Source: Ampelocalamus luodianensis (lineage: Eukaryota > Streptophyta > Magnoliopsida > Poales > Poaceae). From it: DNA of 64,000 nt. The first letter of the stretch is position 1. Every line of letters starts with the position of its first letter. Below the pieces are notes generated by a model. It did no database searches. It saw only the letters and a list, made by a program, of their open reading frames with translations, and was not told the DNA's origin. Location of the stretch: NCBI GenBank assembly GCA_036346255.1, contig CM070639.1, positions 30,162,165-30,226,164 on the forward strand, in the 5' to 3' direction. This document shows, one piece after another, positions 1-11,501 of this stretch. The position numbers and the translations under genes are program-made.

Positions 1-1332
1 AGTGAACGCATCAAGGAAAATGTCAAGAATGGAACAGCCAAGTGCTTCTCCGAAGATGAGCTTGGTGTTGTGCGGTCAGACAGCGCCTTGTAGTTCCAAA
101 GGACATGGAGTTGCGGAGTTGATCCTCTGCGAAGCCCACAATTCCGTTATCCATTCATCCGGGACCACGAAGATGTATCATGATCTCAAGCGAGATTTTG
201 GTGGACCGAATGAAGAGGAGATCGCAAGGTTTGTTGCTTGAGTGCGGCGTGTGTCGTCGTATCAAGGCGAACATCGGCGTCCGTTGGGATCGCCACCCTT
301 ACCAATTCGGAGTGGAAGTGGGATTCGGTCGGGATGGACTTTATCACCGGTCTACCCGGTCTCCAAGAAGAATGATGCCATCCGGGTGGTCATCGATCGA
401 TTGACTAAAGTGGCTCATTTCTTCCTGTCAAGACGGACCTTCGAGTGGGTCTCTCGCGAGCTCTACATAGCCCTCATCGTGAGTTTGCATGGTGTGCCAA
501 AGACAATTGTGTCGGATCGTGGTTCCTTTGTTCACGTCTCGATTTTGGCATAGCACTGCAGAGGCTATGGGAACTCACCTTTCCTTCACTCGTATCACCC
601 CCAAGCGATGGTCGGACCGAAAGGGTCAACCAAGTTTTAGAGGACATGCTTGAGCTTGTGTCCTTTCCTATGGGAAGCATTGGGAGAAGTGCTTGCCATT
701 CGCGAGTTTTCTTACAACAACGGTTTCCAAGCCGGTCTCGGCATGGCACCATTCGATGCCTTATACGGAGAATGTGTAGAACCCGTTGTATTGGTGCGAG
801 GCCGTGAAAGACCTTTCATTGGCGAGTCGATCAATGAAGCGAGAGTCAAGTCCGACTTGTTCGTGATCGTTTGCGCGCGGCTCAATCCGAGCAAAGAGCT
901 ATGCGGATCGTCGTCGTCGTGAATTGAGCTTTGAGCCCAATGGCCGTCTACCTCAAGGTTTCTCGAAAGGTCACCAGCGTTTTGGTGTCAGGGCAAGTTA
1001 GCTCCTCGATATGTCGGTCCCTACGCGTCATCGAGAAGAAGGAGCCATTGCCTACAAGTTGGAGTTGCTGCCGCACTTGCGGGGTACATGATGTGTTCCA
1101 TGTGTCCCACTAAAGAAGTGCCTCCGTGTTCCAGCAGAGAAGCTCCGTTGGAAACTCTTGATGTCGGGAGGATTTGACCTACATGAGCATCTGTTCGCAT
1201 CCTTGAAGAAGTTGAGCGAAGGACTAGGAATCGTTCCATTAAGTTCCTTAAGGTTCGGTGGTCGAATCATTCGAGGATGAAGCTACGGGAGCGAGAAGAT
1301 CGTCTCCGTCTGACTACCCCTCTTTCTTTTAG
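1..1332 (+). pseudogene. Ty3/gypsy integrase and chromodomain remnant (Tekay-like), cut by window edge
   Basis: 3' end of a retrotransposon pol gene, which would insert element cDNA into chromosomes. Short overlapping frames give, in order, the zinc-binding H2C2 region (CGVC near 243-254), the core motif DRLTKVAHF (~398-424), LHGVPKTIVSDRG with the second catalytic Asp (~487-525), ERVNQVLEDML (~618-650), EFSYNN (~700), LKVS, HDVFHVSH (~1090-1112) and a degenerate chromodomain ending at a TAG at 1330. Many frameshifts; nonfunctional as read. The start lies left of the window. Motif order and similarity to the integrases at 33715-34735 and 57850-59262 place it in the same Tekay/Del-like group. 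A polypurine tract and LTR follow directly. Confidence 0.88.
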
Positions 1333-1363
1333 AGTGAGACAAATCTCGGGACGAGATTTTTGT

Positions 1364-1379
1364 AAGAGGGAGGAGGTTT
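1364..1379 (+). other. Polypurine tract of the 1-16610 Tekay-like element
   Basis: Purine run AAGAGGGAGGAGG plus TTT directly before the LTR start TGTAACATCC. This is the expected plus-strand primer site for reverse transcription and fixes the LTR boundary at 1380. Confidence 0.8.
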
Positions 1380-2568
1380 TGTAACATCCCCATTTTCAAC
1401 TTGTGTTTCAAATGTAAGAAAATGAGTAGAATTTAAAACTTTTTCTTACATCATGTATTTCTGTGTGTACTAAACAATTATTGCACGTAGTATGGAAATA
1501 CAAAGTCACAAGTCTGTTGATCCAAATCTTGATCCTCAAAAACAATTTTGTCGAATATGTTGATCATCTCCGGGAAATATTTTCCTAAGTTCTTGGGTTG
1601 ATATGTGACCCTCTGAAAAATTTCACAATTTTTAGAAATTGTTTGAATAGTTTTAAGGGCGATCAAACTTGTTTGACTTGTAGTCAAACCTAGCTCAAAG
1701 CATTGTATAATTTCTGGAGAAAATGCTCAGCATAAAACCTCTGGAAATTTTATGCGAGTTCATCTCAAGGTTAGCAAGCTACTGTCAAAATTTCATAAAA
1801 TTTGGAGTTAGTTTGCTACCTCAAATAAATCCCAAGTCTCGACTTTTAATTTCAAAGTCAAATTTGGATTCACTGTTCTCGGGTCCGCACTGTCCAGCGC
1901 TCGTGCGAACGGCTCAGTCAAACCAACTAACGACACCGGCTGAGCCCGTGCAACCTCGCCAGCCCCGCAACCCTTGGATCTCAGTCCAACCGCAAAGACC
2001 TCCTCTTGTCTTTGTAAAAGACCTCCCACCCGCACGACCTCCTCCTGTTCTATTTGCAAAGACAAACCTCGAGGACCTCCCCTAGGACCTCATTTGCACC
2101 TTTTGGAAAGACCACCCTGGGGCGACCTCCTCAGCCCTCCACGACCACCCTAGCACTTGGGTGATCGTGGGCCGTCCATCTTGAGATCTGTGGCTCAGAC
2201 CTCCCCTAAGTGTTAGGACATCTAACACATAATTCTAAATATGAGCCCTTAGATTTCAATCCAACAGTTCACGACCTCCTAGTGGGAGCTCTGTCTGATT
2301 TTAGCCGTTGAGCTCTTTGGTGGTCCTCCCTGGTCCTCTCAGCATCGGGTGGGCACTGGCATTATCAATTTTGTGCATGGCGGTGAGAGCGGTGCCTTGT
2401 CAACTCTAGGGTGACAAGCGGCTATGTCTTGCCAACATTAAATGTGTGCGACCCTTTTGCTCAAAAGTCTCTCGACAACCTACTCCCATCATTTCATGTG
2501 TACTTTGGCTCGATTGCACCTACGACTTTGCCATTTTCCCTCCGGCTATATTAGAAGCCCAAGCTTTC

Positions 2569-2577
2569 TATATAAGT
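2569..2577 (+). promoter_or_regulatory. TATA box in Tekay-like LTR
   Basis: CTATATAAG followed ~30 bp later by CAACCCTAG-type sequence, about 1.19 kb into the LTR. It probably marks the U3/R boundary; no transcript data are available. Confidence 0.5.
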
Positions 2578-3738
2578 TTCTTTAGACACTCCTTTTCAAC
2601 CCTAGCTCCTTTCTCTGCTCTTGTGCTCAAAACACCGAAAGTCTGCCCACCATTCTTGAACTTTGGAGCTCTCCGGCGACCTCAGAGCTCCAGTGGTTCA
2701 ATATTGCGATTGTTGGCTGTCTTTTGTTCTCTTGGTCACCTCCAAATCTCCTAATTTACTTTGTTTAAACCTTCACAGAGGTTGACAAAGTGGGAGCTCT
2801 TGTTCGTGGCCGGGAGCTTCGTCTTCTTCACCTCGCGACCTCCACCGTCACGGAGCTCTGCGACCATTCTTGGGCCTCCTTCGTTCCACTGGTAAGTACC
2901 TTAGTGTTGAAGCCCGGTTGTTTTGAACCTCGGTAGCTTTTAGTTCTTGTATTTAGCCTCCTTTGGTCATCTCGTGAGCGCCGGTAGGGTGCGCTTTAGC
3001 CCTAGTGTTGGCACCTTTAGGTTCTCCTCCTATTTGGGACTCATCCGTGTTCTTGGTTTCGCGACGAGGTCCACGTCGCGTGCGCAAGTCGTGGAACACG
3101 CCGGTTTTGTCGATCAAGACCTCCGTTGTCGTCATGTTCTTGGACACTTTAATGCTCATCATTGCTTATCATTTGGTGCGTTAATGGTGTCTTAATGCGT
3201 GCTTAGTGGAGTCACGGCGTGTGGGCCATGGGTTTAGAACTAAAGTCCGAAATCTTTAAGTGCTCTGTTGGATTCATTTATTGTCAATCATTAGATGCTT
3301 TTAATTTGTCTTAGCTGCCACTTTTGTCGTTGTCCGGAGGTCCTGCGCCATTAAATCCACTCTTGGACCTCCTCGGGCTAATCTTAGCCGTTCACGACCT
3401 CTCCAAGTGTAGATCTGGGCCTTAGGATCTTTTCCGAAAAATCCTAAGTCTCTGGACCTCCCCTAATCGTATCTGGCCGTTAAAGACCTCGTAGGCTAGA
3501 TCTCAGTAGATAGGATCACCCTCCACCTTGGGGTCCTCTTTGCAAAAGACCTCCTTGAGGTCCTCGTGCGAAAAGACCACCCACAGTCGTGTTATCAAGA
3601 CCACCCTCTCGGACCACCCCTACCGAGGTCCTCTTTGCAAAAGACCACCCCTGGTATTTTGTAAAGAGAACCTTCAAAACTACCTTTGGGGTCCTCTTTG
3701 CAAAAAGACCACCTCGGGTCCTTATCAAGAAACCGCAG

Positions 3739-4120
3739 GACCTCCCTCGCTCCATCTTAGCCGTTCAGGACCTCCCCCTGGAGATCTTGACCGTCTGGGA
3801 CCTCCTCCTTTAGATCCGTGGCTTTAGGACCTTCCCCGCCTCAGATCTGGACCGTTTATGACCTCCCCTGGGAGATCTAGGCCGTCCAGACCTCTCTCTG
3901 TTAAAAACCCGCTTAGGACCTCCCCTTTGGGATCGTGACCGTTTAGGACCTCCTCGGTGAGATCCTAGCCGTCAAGACCTCTCGCTGTTAAGCTCACCGT
4001 TTAGGTCATCTCTCCGCTCAGATCTAGACCGTTAAGACCTCCCCTCGGGAAATCTTAACCGTCCAGACCTCCCCCTTAGTTAGATAGCCGTAGGACCTCC
4101 TCGTGGAGCTCGGGACCGCG
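3739..4120 (+). repeat. Degenerate ~30-bp minisatellite inside the LTR
   Basis: About 13 consecutive imperfect units of 27-33 bp, each beginning GACCTCCCC or a variant, usually followed by an AGATCT-like word and then GACCGTTTA or GCCGT. Looser relatives occur at 3340-3510 and 2010-2300. The paired LTR lies outside the window. It is not seen as a clear array in the other Tekay LTRs here. Confidence 0.8.
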
Positions 4121-5702
4121 GATCCGGATCGGCGGCCACGACCTCCCTAGTGCGCGAGCTCCTTCGCGTGTCTTTGTGCATCCGGTGGTGGGGCCGTTGG
4201 ATTCAATATCAGCGGCTAAGACCTCCCTAAGCGCGATGAGGTCTTTGCGCCCGGTGCTCGTCGCGGTTTGGGCATCCGAGCTCGTGAGCCATGCGATCCT
4301 TGATCAACGCCCACGACCTCCCGGTTTTCGTTGGTTTTGATTTAGTTCTGAGCTTTTATTTGCACATATTAATTGTTTTAAACTTCAAAATGCATATCTT
4401 TTTCTCTGTAGTTCCAAATTTAACAAACTAAAGTTCTATAAATGCATCTCATAAAGTACTTTAGCTTAGTATAGGTTTCTGATGAGTCTTTAATCTTGAA
4501 ATTAATCATGCCTTAGGTTTATAACTTAGAAAAATCATAACTAAATCTTTTTAACTCTAAATAAGATGAAACCACTTGTGTTAGCCTTAAAATGTCAGTA
4601 GCAACCTATCATAAAGTTTCCAAGTCCAGAAAACTTCTACAAAATTATTTATGAACAGTAACCTATTTAAATTTGATTTTGGCCGAAATGCATAGTTTTA
4701 ATCATATCTTTTGCTGTGAGAGTCCAAATCAGTTGGTTCTTGTTTCTAAATTCATTTTAAATCATGATCTTGCTGCTGTGAAATTTTCAAAGCATTTGGA
4801 GCATTTTGGTTTTAGAGTCTTTTTCGTTTTCTTTGTTCTTATCGATTCTTTTTCGCTCTTTCGGTAGGTTCCGACGATTGTGCCGTCCTTGAGAGTGACC
4901 CTCTGCAGCATATTGAGCAGCAGCAGCCAGGCAAGCAGTTTGATCATTTCCCATTTGATCCCATTACTTTTAAAGTCTAATATTTTGTTTAACCTCTATG
5001 TATGCATTGCTATTTTGGTGTTAAGTTGATTAGTTAATCCTCTAGTTGCATGATCTGTAGGTAAATAAATATCCTCTACTACCTGAGCCTAGGTTATTTG
5101 CTGTGATTAGAGCTCGTTGGATGAGCTCTTGTCACTTAGTAGATTTCGAATAAATATTACTTAGCCATGCCTAGTTATCGGTAGTATTGGGCGATCATCG
5201 ACTTAGTCGATGGTCTTGATCACACGAATACTTATATTATTCCATTATGTCCAATCCTTGTGTTTTATTGATTTACAAATCAAAAACTGAAAACAAAACT
5301 ATATCTTGACTTGGGCACAATGGTATGTTGGTGTGATCTGTTGAGTGTGTTTGGAATGGTGCCTAAGTCCCCAAGGACCGAGTTACTTGTGTCACTAAGC
5401 CAAGCGCTTATTGCGTGCTAACCACACGAGGGGGATATGGAACCTCTCTTGACTAAGTACTTTCGGAGGTGTTAATTATGAGCTGGTCGGTGGGTGTGTT
5501 CTTGTGTGTGTGTGTGTGGTGTTGGAGGAGCATTAGCGGCCGGTTAGGCATCTAATGTGTCCTTCTCCGTGGGTTGCGGCTCTTAATTAGCATCGTCCAT
5601 TGGAAAGTGTCTTGTTAGACTTAGCCGTGCTGCATACCAAAGGAAGTATGCTAACCGTGGCTGGTGGAAAGGCGGTCTATCGTGTGGGTACATTGGTACA
5701 CC

Positions 5703-5707
5703 CCTGC
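5703..5707. repeat. Target-site duplication, left (CCTGC)
   Basis: CCTGC directly before the LTR start TGTAACACCC at 5708, repeated at 15783-15787 directly after the other LTR end. Five bases is the usual TSD length for LTR retrotransposons. Confidence 0.95.
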
Positions 5708-6119
5708 TGTAACACCCCAGCCCGACATGAGCCTGGAATGCTACTAAACAAACTCTAGTAACTCTAAAGTAGACAATCCTAATAAATTTCGGCAGAACCT
5801 CCCTTGTAAAGTTAAATACACGGAGGTTCCAACACACAGTTTATTCAAATATTAATTAAAACTTTCATCCAAAGACATCAAAAGATAAACAATGACATGC
5901 TAGAATCCAACAAAACTAGAGAGATATAAAGATCCACCACTCATCATTATTACATCAATCCATTGCATAAGACAAAGTATAATAATCTAAAATCAACTTC
6001 GTTCTGAAGATCATTCAACTTTATTTATTTCATGTGGTATGTGTGTGACTAGCAGTCTACTTCCCCCCATGCATGTCATTCTTGGCTCGGGTACCTAAAA
6101 CAACAATAAAAGCAAGAGT

Positions 6120-6133
6120 GAGTCCACAGACTC
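6120..6133 (-). promoter_or_regulatory. Conserved LTR hairpin (GAGTC/GACTC form)
   Basis: On the minus strand CTTGCTGAGTC, short loop, GACTCAC; stem 6120-6124 with 6129-6133. The sister LTR has it at 13629-13642. Same position class and same flanking TTGCTGAGT as the hairpins of other LTR families in this window. Role unknown. Confidence 0.5.
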
Positions 6134-8123
6134 AGCAAGTACATAAAGAAACTATAACATCAACATACATATAAAGGAGATCAACATCAAACATCTCATA
6201 TGCAAATGCAATGCTCAAGGAACCTTTATCTTTAACTTTCTGTGTGCATTACACTAGTAATGCAGAGTATGCGACCGCCGCCGCATACCCATGCCTGTGC
6301 GCGCACGCACAGGGACCAATTGCCCGTTACTCCGCAAGTAACGGGGACCTCAAGCCCACACTCCACGAGTGAGGGGATCTCGGACCCGTCACATTCATGA
6401 TGGGGTTCTCAAAGGAAACATACTTGGTCACCGCGTGACCAAGCCTCAATATGTTCTCAATATGCAAATGCTCAACTCTCATTCATCATCAATCTTACCA
6501 AAAGATTACCACATTGTACCATAGTAAAGCATAAGCATCATTTGAGCAATAACCATACTTAAACATTCATCAAGTATACCATCTTGCTATGCAACCATAT
6601 ATCAAATAACACACGATATAGCCAATCAATCAAACCACAATGCACTTGCCTTAACCGCGTGAGAATGGAGGACGTGAAGACGGTGTTGCCTCCGGTACCA
6701 ATCCCCCACCTAATACATTAAGAATACACACTAAGACCACAGCAACGAAAAACATGAATTATATAAGCGAACACAACAAGTAGCAGATTGCCACGCGATC
6801 CCGACCCCGCTTTCTTAAGTACTGAAATACCCTCTGTGAACAGTCAAGTTCTAAAATTCATATCTTTCCGTACAGTGGTCCAAATTAGGTGTTCTTGGAC
6901 TTCATTGAAAGGTAATCAAATTTCCCAACTAAACCTAGTTGGTGAGCCTCCCTGATTCGGCCATCTAAAATCACTTTTAAGCTGATTAACAAAATATCGA
7001 TTTCACGTCACCCTTTCTGGACAGAGCACTAAAACTAACATAACTTTCAGCTCGTTTACCCAAATGTCGCGTTCTTGTGCTTGCCTGAAAGCTACGACAA
7101 TTATCTACAACTTTCGTTATACTGAGATCCTCTAATTCTCTATTTAACTGATCGCAAAGGTTAGATTAGTAAAACCTATCAGAATACTGACAGATTCGCA
7201 AAATAGTCACACTAATTAATTCATAACTTCTGCTACAGAGGTCGAAATAACGCGATCTAGCACTTCATCGAAAGGTGACAACGTCCTCTACAATACTCTA
7301 GGAGATGTCCAGGACTGATTCCGCCTTTAAGCATATCAAAACACCGGTCTAACACAAACTGTCCTGAATAGGCCTAATTACCGATATTGCTAAATCAAAT
7401 TGTACACCAATAACTTGTCCCAACCACTAAAACAGCCGATGCATCCCTATTTGGATCTGTTGGTGGCGCCATAGCCACAGCATGCAAACAAAGCTTCGCC
7501 AAACTACTAAATAATTTATAGCCGCATGCTTACATCTTTTCTAGTAGTAACACTAGAAGCCTAAGGCATGACATTAACTCATCACGTAACAACGCTAGCA
7601 ATTAAATAATCAAAATAGTGGATGAAAAGGTGCAGCCCTATAGTTGATCTCTCTCTCCTAATTCTCCAAATCATGTAACATGCATGCAGCCAACAATCTC
7701 TCCCAACTATTCAATTAAATAATCAAAGTAACCCCAATTAAATAATCGCCACAATCTATTCAACTACACTCTAATATTTAATTACTAATGCCATGGAATG
7801 CATGCAAGACACAGACAATCGTAGCAAAAAACGACAAAGGACATATCTCACAACGAGAAAAGCAAAACACGGCGAGAGACTCACGCGGCGGATGGCGGCT
7901 TCAAGCCTTCAGCGCGACGCTGCCGGGGGCGCCTCGGGTGATCGGCAATAAAACCGGGCAGCGCAATCGCACGCCTACGGGCGCCCACACGGCAAGCGTC
8001 AAAGGCAGCGGTGACTGGTGCGGCCTCCACTTGCACGCAAGGGAAAAGAAAACGAAGAGGTGGCGCGCCCGGAGAAAAAGAGAAAGGAACGCTAGGGTTT
8101 CTAAACTCCTCCCCTCAATGATT

Positions 8124-8131
8124 CTTTTATA
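8124..8131 (-). promoter_or_regulatory. TATA box in LTR of the 5708-15782 element
   Basis: Minus-strand TATAAAAG, followed ~25-30 bp later by AAACCCTAGCG. The sister LTR has the same box at 15631-15638. Likely start of the element transcript. Confidence 0.5.
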
Positions 8132-8157
8132 CCAGTATGAGCCAATTCCCCTAAAAC

Positions 8158-8162
<5 letters not shown>

Positions 8163-8211
<49 letters not shown>
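8163..8211. repeat. TA dinucleotide microsatellite in LTR
   Basis: About 24 uninterrupted TA units. The matching tract in the other LTR (15675-15732) is longer, so the repeat changed length after insertion or was read differently. Confidence 0.95.
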
Positions 8212-8213
<2 letters not shown>

Positions 8214-8270
8214 ATATCCCTTCCGTCTAATTACACGTCGGCCCTTAAGGGTTAATTTCAGGATATTACA

Positions 8271-8286
8271 TTCTACCCCCCTTAAC
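8271..8286 (-). other. Polypurine tract of the 5708-15782 element
   Basis: Minus-strand GTTAAGGGGGGTAGAA abuts the LTR start TGTAATATCC at 8270. The 60 bases between it and the pol stop hold only GAATTCGGGGACGAATTC-type spacer. Confidence 0.8.
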
Positions 8287-8344
8287 AGAATTCGTCCCCG
8301 AATTCTAAACATGCTTCGCCAAGGCAAGAACACAGTTATAGCTT

Positions 8345-9700
8345 AAAACATTAACGCGTACCTGCTGCGAATAACTCTGGATATTGCTCACGGATGCGAG
8401 ACTCCAATTCCCAAGTGGCCTCTCTCTCGGTCTGATGCGACCAAAGCACCTTAACGTACTTCAGGGTTTTGTTCCTCAACTCTTTTTCTGATCTTTCCAG
8501 AATTCGCACTGGTTTGGACTCAAAGGACAAGTCCTGCTCAATTGTTATGGGTTCTAATGCAACGAGATGTTCCGGGTCTCTTAAGTACTTCCTCAACATG
8601 GACACATGAAAAACATTGTGCACACCACGCATAGACTCTGGCAGGTCTAAACGATAAGCCAGCTTCCCGATTCGAGCCAAGATCGTGAATGGTCCTATGT
8701 ACCTTGGGCTAAGCTTCCTCACGTGCAGAACCTCACCACACCTTTAGTGGGGACACTTTCAAGAGCACTGATCCCCACTTCAAATTCCAAGTCTCTTCTC
8801 CTCACGTCTGCATAACTTTTCTGCCTGCTCTGAGCTGCTAATAGGTTCTGTCTCACCAGAGCCACTCGTTCTACAGTCTTTTGTACCCAATCCGGACCCA
8901 AAACTGCCTTCTCACCCACGGCTTCCCGCAAAGTGGTGACTGCACTACGCCCATACAAAACCTCGAACGGAGCGGCTTTTATGCTTGAATGATAATCGTT
9001 GTTGTACGCAAACTCTGCTAAAGGCAATTGATCCTCCAGCTACCCTTCGGGATGAGACACAGGACCGCAACATGTCCTCCAAGGTCCGAATAGTGCGCTC
9101 TGCGCCCATCTGCTTTGAGGATGGAAAGCAGTACTTAGACGGAGTTGTGTGCCCATTGCACTCTGCAAACTCTCCCGAACTTGATACGAACTTGGCGTCC
9201 ACCGCGAAATGATGGTCTTTGGTACTCCATGCAATCTTACAATTTCCGTACATAGATAGGAGCCAGGTCACTAGCCGAATTGGTCGTGCGGTTGGGAATA
9301 AAATCTGCAGATTTGCTGAGTCGATCCACTATAACCCAAACCGCATCCTTACCTCGCGGTGAACGAGGCAACGCAACAACAAAGTCCATAGAGATATCAT
9401 CCCAAGGCCATTGGGGGACCTCTAATGGCTGCAATAATCCTGCAGTCGCTTGTGCTCTGCCTTCACTTGTCGACAAACCCCACGGAGGCTACATAGTTGG
9501 CAATGTCTACCTTCATCCTTTTCCACCAAAAGGTCTGCTTCAAGTCGCGATACATCTTTGTCTCTCCGGATGTACGTGTACGAGTACGATGAGCCTCCTC
9601 AAAATTTCACCTTTGACTTCCGCTGCAGTGGCACACAAAGCGGCCTTTAAATCGCAACACTCGGACCCATCAAGCTGAAATCCCGACTTTGCCCATGTCC
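8345..9700 (-). pseudogene. Integrase with C-terminal chromodomain, frameshifted
   Basis: Minus-strand pieces read in order: FWWKRM and CRQVKAEH (zinc-binding end, ~9450-9530), DISMDFVVALPR (first catalytic Asp, ~9390), VWVIVDRLSK, LHGVPKTIIS (~9200), FAYNND (~9000), APFEVLYGRS, RQKSYADVRRRDLEF, then an intact 123-aa frame 8351-8722 with SPRYIGPF, NVFHVSMLRKYL, KVLWSH and EATWELE (chromodomain). The motif after LHGVPKTIIS, where DRD normally stands, is scrambled by a one-base shift, so the second catalytic Asp is not readable. Chromodomains of this class are thought to steer insertion to modified chromatin. Confidence 0.9.
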
Positions 9701-10463
9701 AAACGCTTTACGACCCTCTGCAAAAACGATCATCTGTTGTGCTTCCCGCACTTTCGCTCTGGAATGGCCGACTCCAAGATCACCAGTTTCAACACGAGCG
9801 ATCCCGCGCATAGCAAAATGATATACCCATGCGGTCAAAGTCAGCAATGAGATAATCCAATGTTGCGGCGTCGCCTTGCGACTCGAGCATCGACCACTAC
9901 GTTTGCCTTGCCGGGATGGTGCTGAATAGATAGGTCATAATCTTTGTCGGTTCCAGCCACTGCGCCGCCTTAAATTCAAATCTTTACGTGTGAAAATATA
10001 CTTAAGACTCTTGTGGTGCAGTATAAACATCACAACCCTCACCATACGAGATAGTGTCTCCAAAGCTTGGGGCAAACACTACAGTGCCAACTCTAAATCA
10101 TGAGTTGGGTAGTGCATTCATGCTTCTTGGTGCCTCGACGCATAAGCTATCACCTTCCCTTCCCGCATAAGGACACAACCCAACCCAATCCGAGACGCAT
10201 CGAGTACACGTAAATCGCTTCCCGGGCTCGGGAAGTGTAAGGACAGGCGGTCACCAACTTTTCCTTAAGGGTTTGGAAGCTACGCTCACGATCATCGTCC
10301 CACCTAAACTTCATCTTTCTGTGTGAGTCTGGATAAAGGTTTGGCAATAATGGAGAAATCCTGCACAAAACGCCGATAGTATCCTGCCATGCCGAGGAAG
10401 CTTCTCACTTCTTTAACATTGGTTGGCGTCTTCCATTCTACCATCAGAGAAATCTTACTTGGA
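9701..10463 (-). pseudogene. RNase H region of pol, heavily frameshifted
   Basis: Lies between RT and integrase, where RNase H is expected. The 10150-10368 frame keeps FRWDDDRERSFQTLKEKL, the common link from RT to RNase H, then VYSMRLGLGWV resembling the DAS..GLG catalytic stretch. Downstream the frames are very short. Assignment rests mainly on position; catalytic residues cannot be traced through the breaks. Confidence 0.65.
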
Positions 10464-11501
10464 TCAATCTGATCCCCTTGTCATTGATGACATGCCCGAA
10501 ACCCCACTGGACATCCAAAACTCGCACTTTTTCAGTTTGGCATAAAACTTATGCTCCCTTAGCGTCTCCAACACAAGCCTGAGGTGTCGCCCATGTTCGG
10601 CTTCAGTCTTTGAATATATCAAAATATCATCAATAAAGACAACCACAAAATCATCCAGGTACTCATGCAACATCCTGTTCATAGTCTCCATGAAAGCAGC
10701 AGGGGCGTTCGTCAGTCCAAAAGACATAACTTTAAATTCAAAATGCCCATACCTTGTGGAGAATGCCGTCTTCTCAATATCCTCTTTTCGGACAGGGATT
10801 TGATTATAACCTGATTGAAGGTCAATCTTTGAGAATACCTTGGCCCCTCTCAACTGATCAAATAGATCTTCTATGCGAGGCAGAGGATACTTATTCTTGA
10901 TGGTTAGCTGGTTAAGAGCACGATAATCAATACACATGCGCCAACTACCATCCTTCTTCTTGGTAAAAAGAACAGGGGCTCCCCATGGAGACACACTGGG
11001 ACGAATAAGATCCTTTGCTTTTAAATCATCCAACTGCTTCTTTAGTTCCTCCCGAACAGACGGGCCAACCAGTGAGGGCTCATAGAGGCAGTCGGGCGCA
11101 CAGTACCAAATCAGTCCGAACTCTACGGGACGAGGTGGTGGCATCCCTGGTAGCTCTGCTGGAAATACATCCAGGAACTCCCGAACAACCGAAATATCTT
11201 CTGCTGCTAAAGACGAACTCGGCTTCTCCACTAGAGACAAAAGAAACCCACTCTTCGCTGTACGGCCACCAGGAAATAGGCTAGCCATCACAAAAAGAGA
11301 GTGAGATGGGGCGCTACATTGGAATACTATCTCCTGCCCAGACGGGGCTTGCAAGGTTATTGTCTTCCAGAAACAAGAAATGACAGCACGGTAATTATGC
11401 AACCAGTCCATACCCAAGATAACATCAAACGGCTCCATCTTCATAACCATCAGGTTAGCAATGAATTCTTCTCCATCTAACGAAATCACACAACCAGACA
11501 A
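10464..11501 (-). CDS. Protease C-terminal part and reverse transcriptase, open 345-aa frame
   Basis: Copies element RNA into DNA inside virus-like particles. ILGMDWL (residues ~28-34) is the C-terminal protease landmark; DVFPAELPGMPP is the linker; then RT motifs follow: RPSVSPWGAPV, KKKDGSWRMCIDYRALN, NKYPLPRIEDLFDQL, FSKIDLQSGYNQI, FGLTNAPAAFM and the catalytic box FIDDILIYSK (~10610-10638). The last residues after CEFW leave the family pattern (LGHV is expected), which marks a frameshift near 10510. The first Met is simply where the frame opens after the break at the protease active site (~11590). Confidence 0.9.
   Translation of the reverse strand: MSGCVISLDGEEFIANLMVMKMEPFDVILGMDWLHNYRAVISCFWKTITLQAPSGQEIVFQCSAPSHSLFVMASLFPGGRTAKSGFLLSLVEKPSSSLAAEDISVVREFLDVFPAELPGMPPPRPVEFGLIWYCAPDCLYEPSLVGPSVREELKKQLDDLKAKDLIRPSVSPWGAPVLFTKKKDGSWRMCIDYRALNQLTIKNKYPLPRIEDLFDQLRGAKVFSKIDLQSGYNQIPVRKEDIEKTAFSTRYGHFEFKVMSFGLTNAPAAFMETMNRMLHEYLDDFVVVFIDDILIYSKTEAEHGRHLRLVLETLREHKFYAKLKKCEFWMSSGVSGMSSMTRGSD

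Larger units (their letters stand above)
1380..5707 (+). repeat. 3' LTR of Tekay-like element, left part (interrupted)
   Basis: Starts TGTAACATCCCC after the polypurine tract. Its first ~500 bp align by eye with the reverse complement of the LTR starts at 42999 and 33684. The LTR is split at 5707/15783 by a complete gypsy element and resumes at 15788. Without that insert and one TSD copy it would be about 5.15 kb. It carries a TATA box (2569), a minisatellite (3739-4120) and the left half of a shared palindromic module (from about 5620). No host gene; ORFs in it lack protein signatures. Confidence 0.85.
5708..8270 (-). repeat. 3' LTR of the 5708-15782 element
   Basis: 2563 bp, TG...CA ends in either orientation (minus strand begins TGTAATATCC). 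Nearly identical to 13222-15782. It carries a TA microsatellite, a TATA box and a GAGTC/GACTC hairpin. No protein-coding gene; the 124-aa frame at 7788-8162 has no family signature and is interrupted in the other LTR copy. Confidence 0.95.

Noticed and set aside
3739..4120. CRISPR-like array
   Set aside because: Units are degenerate, have no constant repeats separated by unique spacers, and the DNA is plant retrotransposon LTR.
8163..8211. TA tract as an origin or centromere signal
   Set aside because: It is a simple microsatellite inside both LTR copies of one element.
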